Source of the DNA: Pseudobutyrivibrio sp. OR37
GTDB lineage: Bacteria > Bacillota > Clostridia > Lachnospirales > Lachnospiraceae
Assembly (NCBI RefSeq): GCF_900113655.1
Contig: NZ_FOQF01000020.1
Location: 1-64,000, forward strand
DNA length: 64,000 bases
Direction: 5' to 3'
Shown: in pieces, positions 1 through 8,030 of the stretch
Layout of the letters: every line of letters begins with the position of its first letter
How positions within the stretch are numbered: the stretch's first letter is position 1
Position numbers and translations under genes: made by a program
The notes under the pieces: model-generated
Told to the model about the DNA's origin: nothing
The model's input: the letters and a program-made list of their open reading frames with translations, nothing else
Database searches by the model: none

Positions 1-1
1 A

Positions 2-142
2 AAGTTTTACCGCGGTATTACATCTCCACCTGATTTAGAAACCATCATATCAAGAAATCTTGTACCCATTAGACCAGACCGACATCGTGAAAGATACCAG
101 TCAGCAAGAATCTTTAGAGGTTTCTTATATAGAGTAGCATAA
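2..142 (+). CDS. C-terminal end of an unidentified protein (5' cut by window edge)
   Basis: An open frame runs from the window edge and ends at TAA 140-142, giving 46 residues that end in FRGFLYRVA. It is rich in Arg and aromatic residues and shows no motif I recognise. A weak hairpin (about 171-190) and then the strong inverted repeat at 212-248 follow it, which fits a real gene end. I cannot name the family from this fragment, and it could be the last part of a mobile-element protein or a core enzyme. Confidence 0.4.
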   Translation, partial: KFYRGITSPPDLETIISRNLVPIRPDRHRERYQSARIFRGFLYRVA

Positions 143-211
143 AAATGAAAAGTTAAAAATGTTATTTAGGCAGATATACAATCTGTCTTCTTTTAATGTC
201 TAAAAAAGGAA

Positions 212-248
212 AAAACGAGATTGAAGCATATCACTTCAATCTCGTTTT
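212..248. terminator. Bidirectional intrinsic terminator
   Basis: A perfect 15-bp inverted repeat (212-226 with 234-248) has a 7-nt loop, with A-rich sequence on one side and T-rich on the other. It sits between the plus-strand gene fragment ending at 142 and the minus-strand gene ending at 336, so it can terminate both. Confidence 0.85.
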
Positions 249-335
249 CTTCATCGTAGCCTCCACCGCAATGTTAACTTAATGACATTGGTATATCATA
301 CCGAGCCTTTTTTCATTTCTTCCGCAGATGTATTT

Positions 336-878
336 TTACAAAAGAGATTTTCCAAACTCATAAGCCTCCCGCTTTTCCTCTTCTTTGCCTTCTGCTTCAC
401 CCATGTCATTTATTCCGCCGCAGAACAGTGAACCTTTAAATGAAGCTTTCTCAAAACACTCTACCCAACCATTCAGACCACTGACAGCTTTCTCAGGAAC
501 AAATGTCTCATCTTCAGCAGCAGTCGAAAGCATATAGACATTACGAAATCTATAGTCAGAAGGATAAAGCGGATTAAGTCTGTCAAGGAGAGTTTTCATC
601 TGTCCGCTCATCTCGTAATAGTAGATAGGGGTCGCAAATACAAGCGTGTCTGCATTCTTTACTTTTTTCGCAATCTCCACAGCATCATCATTTATCACGC
701 ACTTCTGCGTCTTTTGGCATGCAAGACATCCTTTGCAGAATCCAACTGTTTTGTCCTTGAGGCTGATGACTTCCACATCATGTCCCGCAGCTTTTGCTCC
801 ATCAGATACTTTATCTGCCAGAATATCAGAATTGCTCTTTGCTCTAAGACTTGTCTTTATTATCAAAATCTTACTCAT
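336..878 (-). CDS. Flavodoxin-fold NAD(P)H-dependent oxidoreductase / iron-sulfur flavoprotein family
   Basis: A cytosolic FMN-binding reductase-like protein of about 180 residues. The N-terminus MSKILIIKTSLRAKSNSDIL is the beta1/phosphate loop of the NADPH-dependent FMN reductase/flavodoxin superfamily. It is followed by a cysteine-containing segment (GFCKGCLACQKTQKC, residues ~45-60) typical of the iron-sulfur-flavoprotein-like branch, and the FMN-contact segment ATPIYYYEMSGQMKTLLDR (~82-100). The ATG at 878 is chosen because GGAGAGG lies 5 nt upstream; an in-frame GTG at 884 would overlap that site. It is the last gene of a three-gene minus-strand unit with the hydrolase and a small protein, divergent from a LysR regulator. 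The electron donor and substrate are unknown. Confidence 0.8.
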   Translation of the reverse strand: MSKILIIKTSLRAKSNSDILADKVSDGAKAAGHDVEVISLKDKTVGFCKGCLACQKTQKCVINDDAVEIAKKVKNADTLVFATPIYYYEMSGQMKTLLDRLNPLYPSDYRFRNVYMLSTAAEDETFVPEKAVSGLNGWVECFEKASFKGSLFCGGINDMGEAEGKEEEKREAYEFGKSLL

Positions 879-890
879 CGTCACCTCTCC

Positions 891-1895
891 TTATTTCAGA
901 TATTCATTAAAGAAGCTCTCAAGTTTGTCAAACGGAATATAATCCTTATCTCCTCCATCATACAGATCTGTATGAACTGCATCTGGAATGATCATCAGTT
1001 CTTTATTATCAGCATATTTGCTGTCCTTTATCATGTCGGCATAAGCGTCTTTACTGAAGTAGCAGGAGTGAGCCTTCTCGCCATGTACAAGAAGCACTGC
1101 ACTTCTGATTTCGTTGCTGTATTTAAGGATTGGCTGATTCACGAAGGATTCACAGCCTATCATATTCCATCCATCATTGGAATTAAGGGAACGGGCATGA
1201 TATCCACGATCAGTTTTGTAGTAATCAAAATAGTCTTTTACAAAGAAAGGTGCATCTGCAGGTAGAGGATCTACAACGCCTCCAGCGCGCTTATATTCTC
1301 CATTCTTTAAATCTTCAAGACGCTGAGCGCACATAGCCTTCTTCGCTTCATATCTCTTGTCTTCACTGTCATCAGCATCAAAGTAACCTTTTGCATTAAC
1401 TCTTGTCATGTCATACATGGTCATTGCAGCCGTAGCTTTGATTCTTGTGTCAAGCGCTGCCGTATTGATAGCCATTCCGCCCCATCCGCAGATTCCTATG
1501 ATTCCTATTCTTTCCGGATCTACCTTTTCATTAAGTGAAAGAAAATCAACTGCAGCCATAAAATCCTCTGTATTGATATCAGGTGATGCCATATATCTTA
1601 CGTTGCCGCCTGACTCTCCTGTAAAAGAGGGATCAAAGGCTATTGTAAGAAATCCTCTTTCTGCCATAGTCTGAGCGTATAATCCTGAACACTGCTCCTT
1701 AACAGCTCCGAAAGGTCCTGATACTGCAATAGCCGGAAGCTTGCCATCTGTATCCTTTGGTATATACATATCTGCCGCAAGAGTTATCCCGTAGCGATTT
1801 GCAAATGTCACCTTGCTGTGTTCTACCTTCTCACTCTTTGGAAAGGTCTTATCCCACTCTGTTACTAAATTAAGTTCTTCTGTTCTGATCATCAT
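891..1895 (-). CDS. Alpha/beta hydrolase, dienelactone-hydrolase-like
   Basis: A 334-residue cytosolic alpha/beta hydrolase without signal peptide. The nucleophile elbow is GICGWGG (residues ~134-140), so the nucleophile would be Cys136, as in dienelactone hydrolases, rather than Ser. The likely acid lies in the region of LLVHGEKAHSCYF (~270-282) and the histidine in PDAVHTD (~306-312). GGAGG stands 6 nt before the ATG at 1895. The gene starts 12 nt after the small protein at 1908 and ends 12 nt before the flavoprotein, so the three are probably co-transcribed. The substrate cannot be read from the sequence; the oxidoreductase neighbour and LysR control suggest a small xenobiotic or carboxylic-ester substrate, which is inference. 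Confidence 0.8.
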   Translation of the reverse strand: MMIRTEELNLVTEWDKTFPKSEKVEHSKVTFANRYGITLAADMYIPKDTDGKLPAIAVSGPFGAVKEQCSGLYAQTMAERGFLTIAFDPSFTGESGGNVRYMASPDINTEDFMAAVDFLSLNEKVDPERIGIIGICGWGGMAINTAALDTRIKATAAMTMYDMTRVNAKGYFDADDSEDKRYEAKKAMCAQRLEDLKNGEYKRAGGVVDPLPADAPFFVKDYFDYYKTDRGYHARSLNSNDGWNMIGCESFVNQPILKYSNEIRSAVLLVHGEKAHSCYFSKDAYADMIKDSKYADNKELMIIPDAVHTDLYDGGDKDYIPFDKLESFFNEYLK

Positions 1896-1907
1896 TTGAT
1901 ACCTCCG

Positions 1908-2132
1908 TCATCTCTGCTTCATTTCGTTTTCGATTTTTCTTAGCATGAAATCCATGCAGTCAACTTTTCTTCCACATTCGTGGTACTCGTCCATGGCTCG
2001 GCATCTTTCTTTTTTCAGAAGCCTTACCATTTCATCGATACTGCCTGACTCAAATCTTTCCAGAATAGCGTCTGTTGCCTCATTACAGCATCCCGCATCT
2101 GAAAGGCTTTGCTTTAGATATTCTTTATCCAT
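1908..2132 (-). CDS. Small conserved protein, function unknown
   Basis: A 74-residue charged, helical protein beginning MDKEYLKQSLSDAGCCNEAT and containing ERCRAMDEYHECGRKVDCMDFMLRKI. It resembles a short Firmicutes protein often seen next to oxidoreductases and regulators, for which I know no function. A Shine-Dalgarno GAGGA lies before the ATG. It is the first gene of the unit leading to the hydrolase and flavoprotein. Four cysteines in 74 residues could mean metal or thiol chemistry, but they do not form a clear zinc knuckle. Confidence 0.7.
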   Translation of the reverse strand: MDKEYLKQSLSDAGCCNEATDAILERFESGSIDEMVRLLKKERCRAMDEYHECGRKVDCMDFMLRKIENEMKQR

Positions 2133-2163
2133 GAGTATTCCTCATTTCCATGTAACTATTTCA

Positions 2164-2214
2164 CTTACAATTCTATTGTATGAGCTTGTAAGATTTTTTG
2201 CTAATAGTTATAAT
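2164..2214 (+). promoter_or_regulatory. Promoter and inverted repeat in the LysR/hydrolase divergent region
   Basis: On the plus strand TTGTAA (2186-2191) and TATAAT (2209-2214) are separated by 17 nt, a good sigma-A promoter for the LysR gene. A 7-bp interrupted palindrome CTTACAA (2164-2170) and TTGTAAG (2186-2192) overlaps the -35 box. This is the sort of site where a LysR protein would repress itself and activate the divergent operon. The promoter is well supported; the operator role is inference. Confidence 0.6.
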
Positions 2215-2278
2215 GAATATCATATTATTCCATTTTGGCATATCATTTAGCATTGAGCAGTACAGGAAAGGAAGCACC

Positions 2279-3154
2279 ATGGAAATCAGGACTTTAAGAT
2301 ATTTTTTAGCTGTAGCAAGAGAAGAAAACATGAGCAGAGCCGCTGAGATACTGCATGTGACTCAGCCAACTCTATCCAAACAATTAAAATCATTGGAAGA
2401 AGAATTGGGTAAGAAGCTATTTACAAGGCACAGTTTCAGTATAAAGCTGACAGAAGAAGGAATTCTTCTCAGAAACCGCGCAGAAGATCTTGTGAGCATG
2501 GCTGATAAAATCGAGCAGGAATTTGTTTCACTTGATGACATAAGCGGAGGCGATCTTTACCTCGGACTTGCAGAATCTTATCAGCTAAGATTCCTTGCAA
2601 GAGCAATCAAGACCTTTAAAGAAAGCTATCCCAACCTCCATTATCACATCACAAGTGGTGATACAGAGCAGCTATCTGAAAAAACAGAAAAAGGGCTTCT
2701 TGATTTTGTTGTTCTGGTTGAGCAGCCGGACATCAGAAAGTATGAATATATAGAATTTCCACAGGCTGATACCTGGGGACTTATCATTCCTGAAAATGAC
2801 CCTCTGGCAAAAAAGGAATCCATTGGTTTGGATGACCTGATAGGATTACCTCTTTTCTGCTCAGATCAGGCTTGGAACGGAGATATAAAGAAATGGGCCG
2901 GGAGCAGATTTTCAGAGCTACAGCTTGAAGGATCTTTTCGTCTTTCCTACAATGGCTCTATTTTCACAATGGAAGGTCTTGGGTATCTTCTCACCTATGA
3001 TCACCTTATTGATACATCAAAAAACAACGGCCTTGCATTCAGACCGTTGTCTCCTAAACTTGAAAACAAAATATATTTCGCATGGAACCGCTATCAGGCA
3101 TTTACACCTATAGCAGAAAGATTTTTATCGCACCTAAAAGTTCTAGTGTTATAA
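2279..3154 (+). CDS. LysR-family transcriptional regulator
   Basis: A 291-residue LysR-type regulator. Residues 1-60 are the winged helix-turn-helix (MEIRTLRYFLAVAREENMSR, then LHVTQPTLSKQLKSLEEELG), followed by the linker helix. From ~90 onward is the periplasmic-binding-like effector domain (GDLYLGLAES start). The ATG at 2279 is preferred over upstream in-frame starts because GGAAAGGAAG precedes it and the LysR N-terminus is canonical. It is divergent from the minus-strand flavoprotein/hydrolase operon and probably regulates it. The effector is unknown. Confidence 0.9.
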   Translation: MEIRTLRYFLAVAREENMSRAAEILHVTQPTLSKQLKSLEEELGKKLFTRHSFSIKLTEEGILLRNRAEDLVSMADKIEQEFVSLDDISGGDLYLGLAESYQLRFLARAIKTFKESYPNLHYHITSGDTEQLSEKTEKGLLDFVVLVEQPDIRKYEYIEFPQADTWGLIIPENDPLAKKESIGLDDLIGLPLFCSDQAWNGDIKKWAGSRFSELQLEGSFRLSYNGSIFTMEGLGYLLTYDHLIDTSKNNGLAFRPLSPKLENKIYFAWNRYQAFTPIAERFLSHLKVLVL

Positions 3155-3184
3155 CCCATCTTTTTGGACTACTAACCCCGACAA

Positions 3185-4177
3185 TCACTCATTAAGTGAA
3201 GGCAATACTTTTTGCTCAATAAATTCAACTCTGTCAAAGATTCTCGGCTTAAATGTACCTGTCATTCCAACCGATACATTTTCCTCTTTGTTTACATAGA
3301 TAATATTTCCGCTGTCACCAATTGCCGCATATACATCTTTGTCATCGTAAGGCTTATACCATAAGTATCCATAGTTCATGAATCCAAAGCGCTCACCAAG
3401 CTTGAGATGGGGAAAGAGCATATCTTTCAGATATTCTTCTGAAATTATTCTATTTCCGTTAAACAGGCCATCATTCAACACCATAGCGCCGATTACAGCC
3501 ATATCTTTCGCTGACATACATAATCCCCAGCCCGCAGTAACGCAGCCCCGAGGGTCGCTGTACCATTCATATTTCCTTGGATTCTTATTCATGAAAAAAT
3601 CAAACTGATCTTCTTTGGAGCTGTCTCCATGCGCTATTCGCTCAGGAAGGTTCAACGGCACAAACAGATTATTGTTAGCAAAATCAATGCACTTCTCATC
3701 GGCTGCCTTCTCGATTATCCCTGCCAAAATCTGAATACCAAGCGTAGCATATCTGAACTCACCTGTAATTCCGCTACGTCCTCCGAGATAATCAAGTATC
3801 GCATATGTAAAATCCTGTGAAGTACACACCTTCTTCCAGGGTTCTGACCTGCCTTTATAAGGAGCTGTCATAGTGAGCAGCTGCCTAATTGTGACATCAT
3901 ATATGGTCTTCTCCCCACGCTTTACAATGTAATCAGGGAAAAAATCTATCACCTTTTGATCCAGGTTTTTGATATATCCCCCGTCCAAAGCAATCCCTGC
4001 CAGTAATGCCATAATACCTTTCGTCACGGAATTGACATTCATCGCATCTAGCGTCTTGAACCCATGCCAACAATCATCAAGTGCCACCTCATTGTCTTTA
4101 ATGGCATAAATCTGGCATATGTTACTCTCGTTTCTGGTGCTTTCAGAAACGTATTTATGAAGTTGTTCTTTCGTCAT
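3185..4177 (-). CDS. Serine hydrolase of the class C beta-lactamase/PBP fold
   Basis: A 330-residue protein with no signal peptide. The catalytic SxxK is S50-V-T-K53 (NVNSVTKGIMALLAG); the second motif, normally YxN, appears as YATLG near residue 143; the third (normally H/KxG) is degenerate, GDSGN near 290. This is the PF00144 family that includes esterases, D-aminopeptidases and beta-lactamases. The cytosolic location and altered third motif argue for esterase or peptidase activity rather than drug resistance. Its start codon is preceded by a hairpin that covers the ribosome binding site (see 4183-4224). Confidence 0.8.
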   Translation of the reverse strand: MTKEQLHKYVSESTRNESNICQIYAIKDNEVALDDCWHGFKTLDAMNVNSVTKGIMALLAGIALDGGYIKNLDQKVIDFFPDYIVKRGEKTIYDVTIRQLLTMTAPYKGRSEPWKKVCTSQDFTYAILDYLGGRSGITGEFRYATLGIQILAGIIEKAADEKCIDFANNNLFVPLNLPERIAHGDSSKEDQFDFFMNKNPRKYEWYSDPRGCVTAGWGLCMSAKDMAVIGAMVLNDGLFNGNRIISEEYLKDMLFPHLKLGERFGFMNYGYLWYKPYDDKDVYAAIGDSGNIIYVNKEENVSVGMTGTFKPRIFDRVEFIEQKVLPSLNE

Positions 4178-4182
4178 AAAAA

Positions 4183-4224
4183 AGCCTCCTCTTAGGAAAG
4201 ATTCAGACGTCCTAAGAAAAGGCT
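4183..4224 (-). promoter_or_regulatory. 5' leader hairpin covering the Shine-Dalgarno of the 3185-4177 gene
   Basis: In the minus-strand RNA, 4224-4210 pairs with 4197-4183 over 15 bp, two of them G-U, with a 12-nt loop. The 3' arm contains AGGAGG, the ribosome binding site, and is followed by UUUUU and then the AUG at 4177. The structure therefore looks like both an intrinsic terminator and an SD-sequestering hairpin. Confidence 0.6.
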
Positions 4225-4346
4225 AATATGATTAAAAATTTTTTTCAAGAAAAATCTTAAAAATCTTTATATTCCAGGATATCATTTCAAAGACATCACA
4301 TAGATCCGACAGCCTCATCATCTTCTTTCCGTTTCAATCATATATC

Positions 4347-5120
4347 TCATGCTACATATCTCCTTATCGCTTTCACCCACTGCTTCATCACAATCTTTGT
4401 TGGTGTATATTTTGAATAGATTCTAAAATAACTTGCAAAGGCTCCTGGTGTAGAAATATCCTTACCCTTTAGACAATCCCTCATAGCCTTTTTCACTACC
4501 TTTTCAGCACTGATCTTACCAGTATAATGTATCTTTTCGCCATCCTTCTCATCAGGAAGCATCTCCGTATCTATCCATCCAGGACAAACACACGTTACCG
4601 TAATCCCACGGCTTTTAAGCTCAACACTTACAGCCCTAGAAAGATTTTTCAGAAAAACTTTGCTGGCCGAATACATACTTAAATAAGGATTAGGTTGAAA
4701 TGAAGATGCTGACGAAACATTTATTATCTTTGCCCCTCTCTTCATATATGGAATGCAAAGCGACATAAGAGCTGCAGGAGCACTACAATTAATCTTGCAA
4801 AGTTTCTCAATATCTTCCGTACCCTGCTTATCAAAATGACCCATATATCCAATTCCAGCGTTGTTGATCAGAAATCGAACGTCATCAATATTAGCTCGTA
4901 ATTCTTTCCGTATTTTCTGCTTAATGACTTCAACTCCATCTGTACTAAAATCTGCAATAACAGGACGAATGATAGAATATTTTTTCCTAAGTTCTTCAAG
5001 TTTCTTCTCATTTCGTCCTACTGCCCATATCTCATCTATCTCGTCAATTTTTTGTATTTCCTTGATGAATTCCTGTCCAAGTCCGCCGGTAGCACCAGTA
5101 ACGATTGCAATTTTTACCAT
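4347..5120 (-). CDS. Short-chain dehydrogenase/reductase (SDR)
   Basis: A 257-residue classical SDR. The Rossmann glycine motif is TGATGGLG (8-15), NNAG is at ~86-89, the catalytic Ser lies in INVSSASS (~133-140), and YSASK gives Tyr150/Lys154. NADPH preference is suggested by the Arg in AVGRNEKK (~33-40). The C-terminal half resembles the DltE/YqjQ-type 'SDR family NAD(P)-dependent oxidoreductase' group. Its GGGAGG site begins directly after the stop of the truncated ORF at 5130, so it is coupled to that remnant. The substrate is unknown. Confidence 0.88.
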   Translation of the reverse strand: MVKIAIVTGATGGLGQEFIKEIQKIDEIDEIWAVGRNEKKLEELRKKYSIIRPVIADFSTDGVEVIKQKIRKELRANIDDVRFLINNAGIGYMGHFDKQGTEDIEKLCKINCSAPAALMSLCIPYMKRGAKIINVSSASSFQPNPYLSMYSASKVFLKNLSRAVSVELKSRGITVTCVCPGWIDTEMLPDEKDGEKIHYTGKISAEKVVKKAMRDCLKGKDISTPGAFASYFRIYSKYTPTKIVMKQWVKAIRRYVA

Positions 5121-5129
5121 AATGCCTCC

Positions 5130-5276
5130 CTACTTATCTTTAAGTAATAACCTTTTAATGTATCCTTTGTAACCAATCTCTTCGCCATTACGACAATATC
5201 TTTCTGTATGATCTCCATGCAAAAAACCTGTCACTTCTATCGTAAATTCATATTCTTCGTCATACCACTTTTTCAT
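5130..5276 (-). pseudogene. Truncated TIGR04076-like protein (48 codons)
   Basis: A short ORF beginning MKKWYDEEYEFTIEVTGFLH and continuing to about residue 35 (RYCRNGEEIG) matches my memory of the N-terminus of TIGR04076-family proteins, normally about 100 residues with a Cys-rich C-terminus. After residue 35 the sequence becomes an unrelated basic tail (KGYIKRLLLKDK) and stops. The Cys-rich part is missing, so the gene is deleted at its 3' end. It remains upstream of, and very close to, the SDR gene. It may still be translated because the reading frame is intact. Confidence 0.6.
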
Positions 5277-5316
5277 ATTTCCTTATCTCCATTAGTCAAT
5301 TATTCTGTAATTAATC

Positions 5317-5829
5317 TTACACAGGGCATATCATCTGAAGGTCAAATGGTTCTTCTTCAGCAATTTCTTTTATTGGGTTAACTGTCAAATCACTCCCCAT
5401 CGCTCTGTAAAACGCAATCGTCTCCTCTGAAGAGCAAGCAGATATGTACAAAGCTTCCGCACCATTTTTTCTTGCTTCATCTTTTCCTACTTCAAATAAT
5501 CGTCTGCCGATGCCTTGACCTCTACATTCAGAAGATACCTGCATCATATCAAGAATCATATATCGACCTTTTAGTTGTTTTAATAGACCTATAAAACCAA
5601 CAACTCTATCATTTTCTAATGCAATGTATGTAATATATTCATCACTGCTTATTTGCTTGGCTACTGAACGTTTTTTATTTAGATCCCAATCTTCGGTATA
5701 TTTGCATTCAATCAATATATATTCCCCGTCAATTCTGCGATATACCTTATTTACATCCTGTTTTCTGTTATATGAATCCAATGAATTTATAGAGAAATTC
5801 TTTTCTGATAATAATTCTATTTTAATCAA
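5317..5829 (-). CDS. GNAT-family N-acetyltransferase
   Basis: A 170-residue GNAT enzyme. The acetyl-CoA binding motif is VSSECRGQGIGRRLFE (~98-113 of this frame), preceded by the beta4 strand MILDMMQV and followed by YISACSSEETIAFYRAMG. The start is placed at TTG 5829 because GAGGAGGG lies 7 nt before it and the resulting N-terminus (MIKIELLSEKNFSINSLDSY) matches the family; an ATG at 5856 would lie upstream of the ribosome site. The acceptor substrate is unknown. Confidence 0.8.
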   Translation of the reverse strand: MIKIELLSEKNFSINSLDSYNRKQDVNKVYRRIDGEYILIECKYTEDWDLNKKRSVAKQISSDEYITYIALENDRVVGFIGLLKQLKGRYMILDMMQVSSECRGQGIGRRLFEVGKDEARKNGAEALYISACSSEETIAFYRAMGSDLTVNPIKEIAEEEPFDLQMICPV

Positions 5830-5971
5830 ATAATAACCCTCCTCGCTATGTAACATTTATTATTAAAGTTTGAAAGAGATCGACAAATTTGTTAATCTTA
5901 CTGCCTTCAATTATACAGAATCCACATCCAGCAAGAAATACACAATTTAAAAGTGATATTTTTCTACTCCC

Positions 5972-6009
5972 GAGCAGTGCTACATTCATTTTTGCTTCTA
6001 GCACTGCTC
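5972..6009 (-). repeat. Stem-loop module 1
   Basis: An 11-bp perfect stem GAGCAGTGCTA / TAGCACTGCTC with a 16-nt loop. It aligns without gaps to the module at 6335-6375 over about 50 nt, read on the minus strand. Confidence 0.6.
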
Positions 6010-6334
6010 ATTTCTCTTCTTCCGAATGGGCTTTGTGGATTTGGGATTTGTGATGCTACGGCAATATGCTATGAATAGTTACTTCTTACCGTAATATTTC
6101 GCTGAGATTGGACTGATTTTCTATTACTTATTTTAGTTTACTTTTGTTTATTAAAGTGTATTTCACCATATTTCAAATACGTTGCCAAGTTACGCCACAC
6201 TGCCTGAAGTCATTACATCACAAATTCATATTCTCACTATTTTCACGTAATAAGCCATATCTCCTAAGTAATATCCTACTATTTTTTACCACTGTATCCC
6301 ACCATTCTAAATTCATAGGGGTAATTCTCCACTT

Positions 6335-6375
6335 CAGGGCAGTACTGGAAACATTTTCTTCTCTAGCACTGCCTG
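6335..6375 (-). repeat. Stem-loop module 2
   Basis: Stem CAGGGCAGTAC / AGCACTGCCTG with a loop related to module 1. Relative to module 1, an A-T pair near the stem base is replaced by G-C, a compensatory change that argues for selection on structure. Confidence 0.55.
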
Positions 6376-6535
6376 ACCCCACAAAACACTTCACAAAAAA
6401 GGAACGCTATCTCTTTCGAAATAACTGCCCTATGTAAATTATCAAGCCCTTTCGATTATAGAATAGCCCTATAAACTGCCGATTTGTCTTAGTCGATAAT
6501 ACTGTAATATAATATTGTTGATATTATTATTTAAA

Positions 6536-7870
6536 TCATTTTTCTTCCCTTCCCCGGGCAATAAGCCAAATTGCAAATGCCAATATACTAATGATCATCA
6601 CACTAAAACTATAGGGCATCCAAACAAACATGAACCTGTAGCTGATACGAGAGATCACAGGAATCAGAATCAAAACAATCAGAACCATGATCCCACCGTA
6701 AAGGCAAAGTTTCTTTTTCCTATAATCCAGCAACAATGCAATATACAAAGTCAAAAGTATCCCCATGACAAATAAAAAGTCTTGAAGCTCATGGCCAGAC
6801 ACACAGAGTCCAATTCTCGCATTCACTCCCATGTGCATACCATATATGCCATCGGCTATTCTTGTGGCAATATCCCCTGCAGAAGCAGACAAAACAAAAA
6901 CCCCAAGATCACGCTCTCTGGAAATGATGATCTGTGTACTATAATTTGGATTGTTTCCCCCGTGGTGTACAGTTTCCGGATGTAAATTCCAACCTGCATA
7001 GTAATTATTTGCGTCTGTTATCTGAAAAGAATTAAAATCAATTTTTCCCCTGACATACCTCATCCATGTAACCAAATCATTAGTGTCAGAAACAAGATAG
7101 CCGGCTGCAGTATTTCCATAATAGGTTGGTGCATCATATTGCCACATTCCAAAAAAGCTAGCCTTACGTCCCGTAAAGATACGCTGTCTGTCAGAGTCTG
7201 AAGTCCTAAAAAATGACTCATTCATTCCTACATCTTTAAGAACAGTCTCTGTAATATAATCCTCGTATTTTTGACCGGTAACATTTTCAATAATAAGTGC
7301 AAGCACATCATAATTGATCGTTGCATATTCATGAACTTCGCCGGGTGCATGAGATAGCTTAACATCAGCTATTTTTCTAACAGTATCCTCTAATGTTATT
7401 TCTCCTTCACTGCCTTCCGGAATAAGCGAAATGGTCCATACCGGAATCCCGCTTGAATGATTCATAAGATGCCTGACTGTGACTACAGCATCACGACCTT
7501 TATACTGTGGCTTAAACCAGTCTATATAGTCTGTAACAGGTGAATCCAGTTTTATCACGCCTTCCTTCTGAAGATTAAGTATCCCCAGCCCCGTGAATGC
7601 CTTTGTCGTCGACCCTAATTCAAAAAGAGTATGCTCATCAACACTTTTTCCTGCAATATCACAGTATTCCAGATAAATGTTTTCATCGCCGTCCATTATT
7701 CCTACAGCGACTGCTCTGTTATGTGTCATCCTGGAGATTTTGTTGATATATTCCTGTTCATTTTGCAGGGAATATTCTTTTGAATCATAGTGCAAAACAA
7801 AGAAGATGACTGCAGTAATTATCATAATTATCAGAAGTATTCTTCTAAGTATTATTTTGCTTTGTTTCAT
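6536..7870 (-). CDS. Membrane-anchored serine hydrolase (beta-lactamase/PBP-like fold)
   Basis: A 444-residue protein: an N-terminal membrane anchor (residues ~8-27), an extracytoplasmic PF00144 domain (~40-345), then three or four C-terminal transmembrane segments (~360-440). SxxK is S87-T-T-K90 in FELGSTTKAFTGLG. The second motif tyrosine lies in YATINYDVL (~205-213). The third is HHGGNNPNYS (~314-323), a proper HxG-type motif. This architecture (PBP-like domain plus C-terminal membrane helices) is typical of Firmicutes peptidases/esterases such as the FmtA/PbpE-like group. AAGGATTAG precedes the ATG. Drug resistance should not be inferred. Confidence 0.82.
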   Translation of the reverse strand: MKQSKIILRRILLIIMIITAVIFFVLHYDSKEYSLQNEQEYINKISRMTHNRAVAVGIMDGDENIYLEYCDIAGKSVDEHTLFELGSTTKAFTGLGILNLQKEGVIKLDSPVTDYIDWFKPQYKGRDAVVTVRHLMNHSSGIPVWTISLIPEGSEGEITLEDTVRKIADVKLSHAPGEVHEYATINYDVLALIIENVTGQKYEDYITETVLKDVGMNESFFRTSDSDRQRIFTGRKASFFGMWQYDAPTYYGNTAAGYLVSDTNDLVTWMRYVRGKIDFNSFQITDANNYYAGWNLHPETVHHGGNNPNYSTQIIISRERDLGVFVLSASAGDIATRIADGIYGMHMGVNARIGLCVSGHELQDFLFVMGILLTLYIALLLDYRKKKLCLYGGIMVLIVLILIPVISRISYRFMFVWMPYSFSVMIISILAFAIWLIARGREEK

Positions 7871-7884
7871 AAAACTAATCCTTT

Positions 7885-8030
7885 TTAGTCTCGCTCCAAC
7901 ATCACAATGTATTCTGTGTTCCTTCTTCTAATTGTCTTTTTCCATTAAGCTTAAAGTTATGCGCCTCGTAAAAACGGATATCATCTTTGTTCTTCTCCAG
8001 GGTCCATAGTATAGCTTTCCTCCAGAATTC
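7885..8030 (-). pseudogene. C-terminal remnant of a second GNAT acetyltransferase
   Basis: In a frame different from the neighbouring ORF the minus strand reads WTLEKNKDDIRFYEAHNFKL, continuing NGKRQLEEGTQNT, a clear C-terminal GNAT segment (the FYE..NF..NG motif). It stops at 7902-7904, but a one-base frame change continues as IVMLERD and a stop at 7885-7887, the expected terminal strand. No N-terminal two thirds exist. The fragment overlaps the 3' end of the DinB-DUF3795 gene, which appears fused onto it. Confidence 0.6.

Larger units (their letters stand above)
5857..6535. other. 680-bp intergenic region with two related covarying stem-loops
   Basis: No convincing coding sequence was found on either strand. 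The region is AT-rich and contains two homologous stem-loops (5972-6009 and about 6335-6375) and a third partial copy of the CAGGCAGTG half near 6200. On the minus strand both hairpins share GCAGTGCTAGA and an AAAATG loop, and their stems differ by compensating changes. A smaller TACGG...CCGTA inverted repeat lies around 6057-6095. It may encode a structured RNA or be a decayed repeat. Confidence 0.4.

Noticed and set aside
6144-6437. 97-codon plus-strand frame in the large gap
   Set aside because: No ribosome site, low-complexity composition, and it runs through the covarying hairpin module.
5857-6535. ROOL/GOLLD-type large ornate RNA of rumen bacteria
   Set aside because: Size and source would fit, but I could not match any specific conserved element and there is no phage context.
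3185-7870. Beta-lactam resistance genes
   Set aside because: Both belong to the wide PF00144 serine hydrolase family; one is cytosolic with a degenerate third motif and the other has C-terminal membrane helices. Resistance is not supported.
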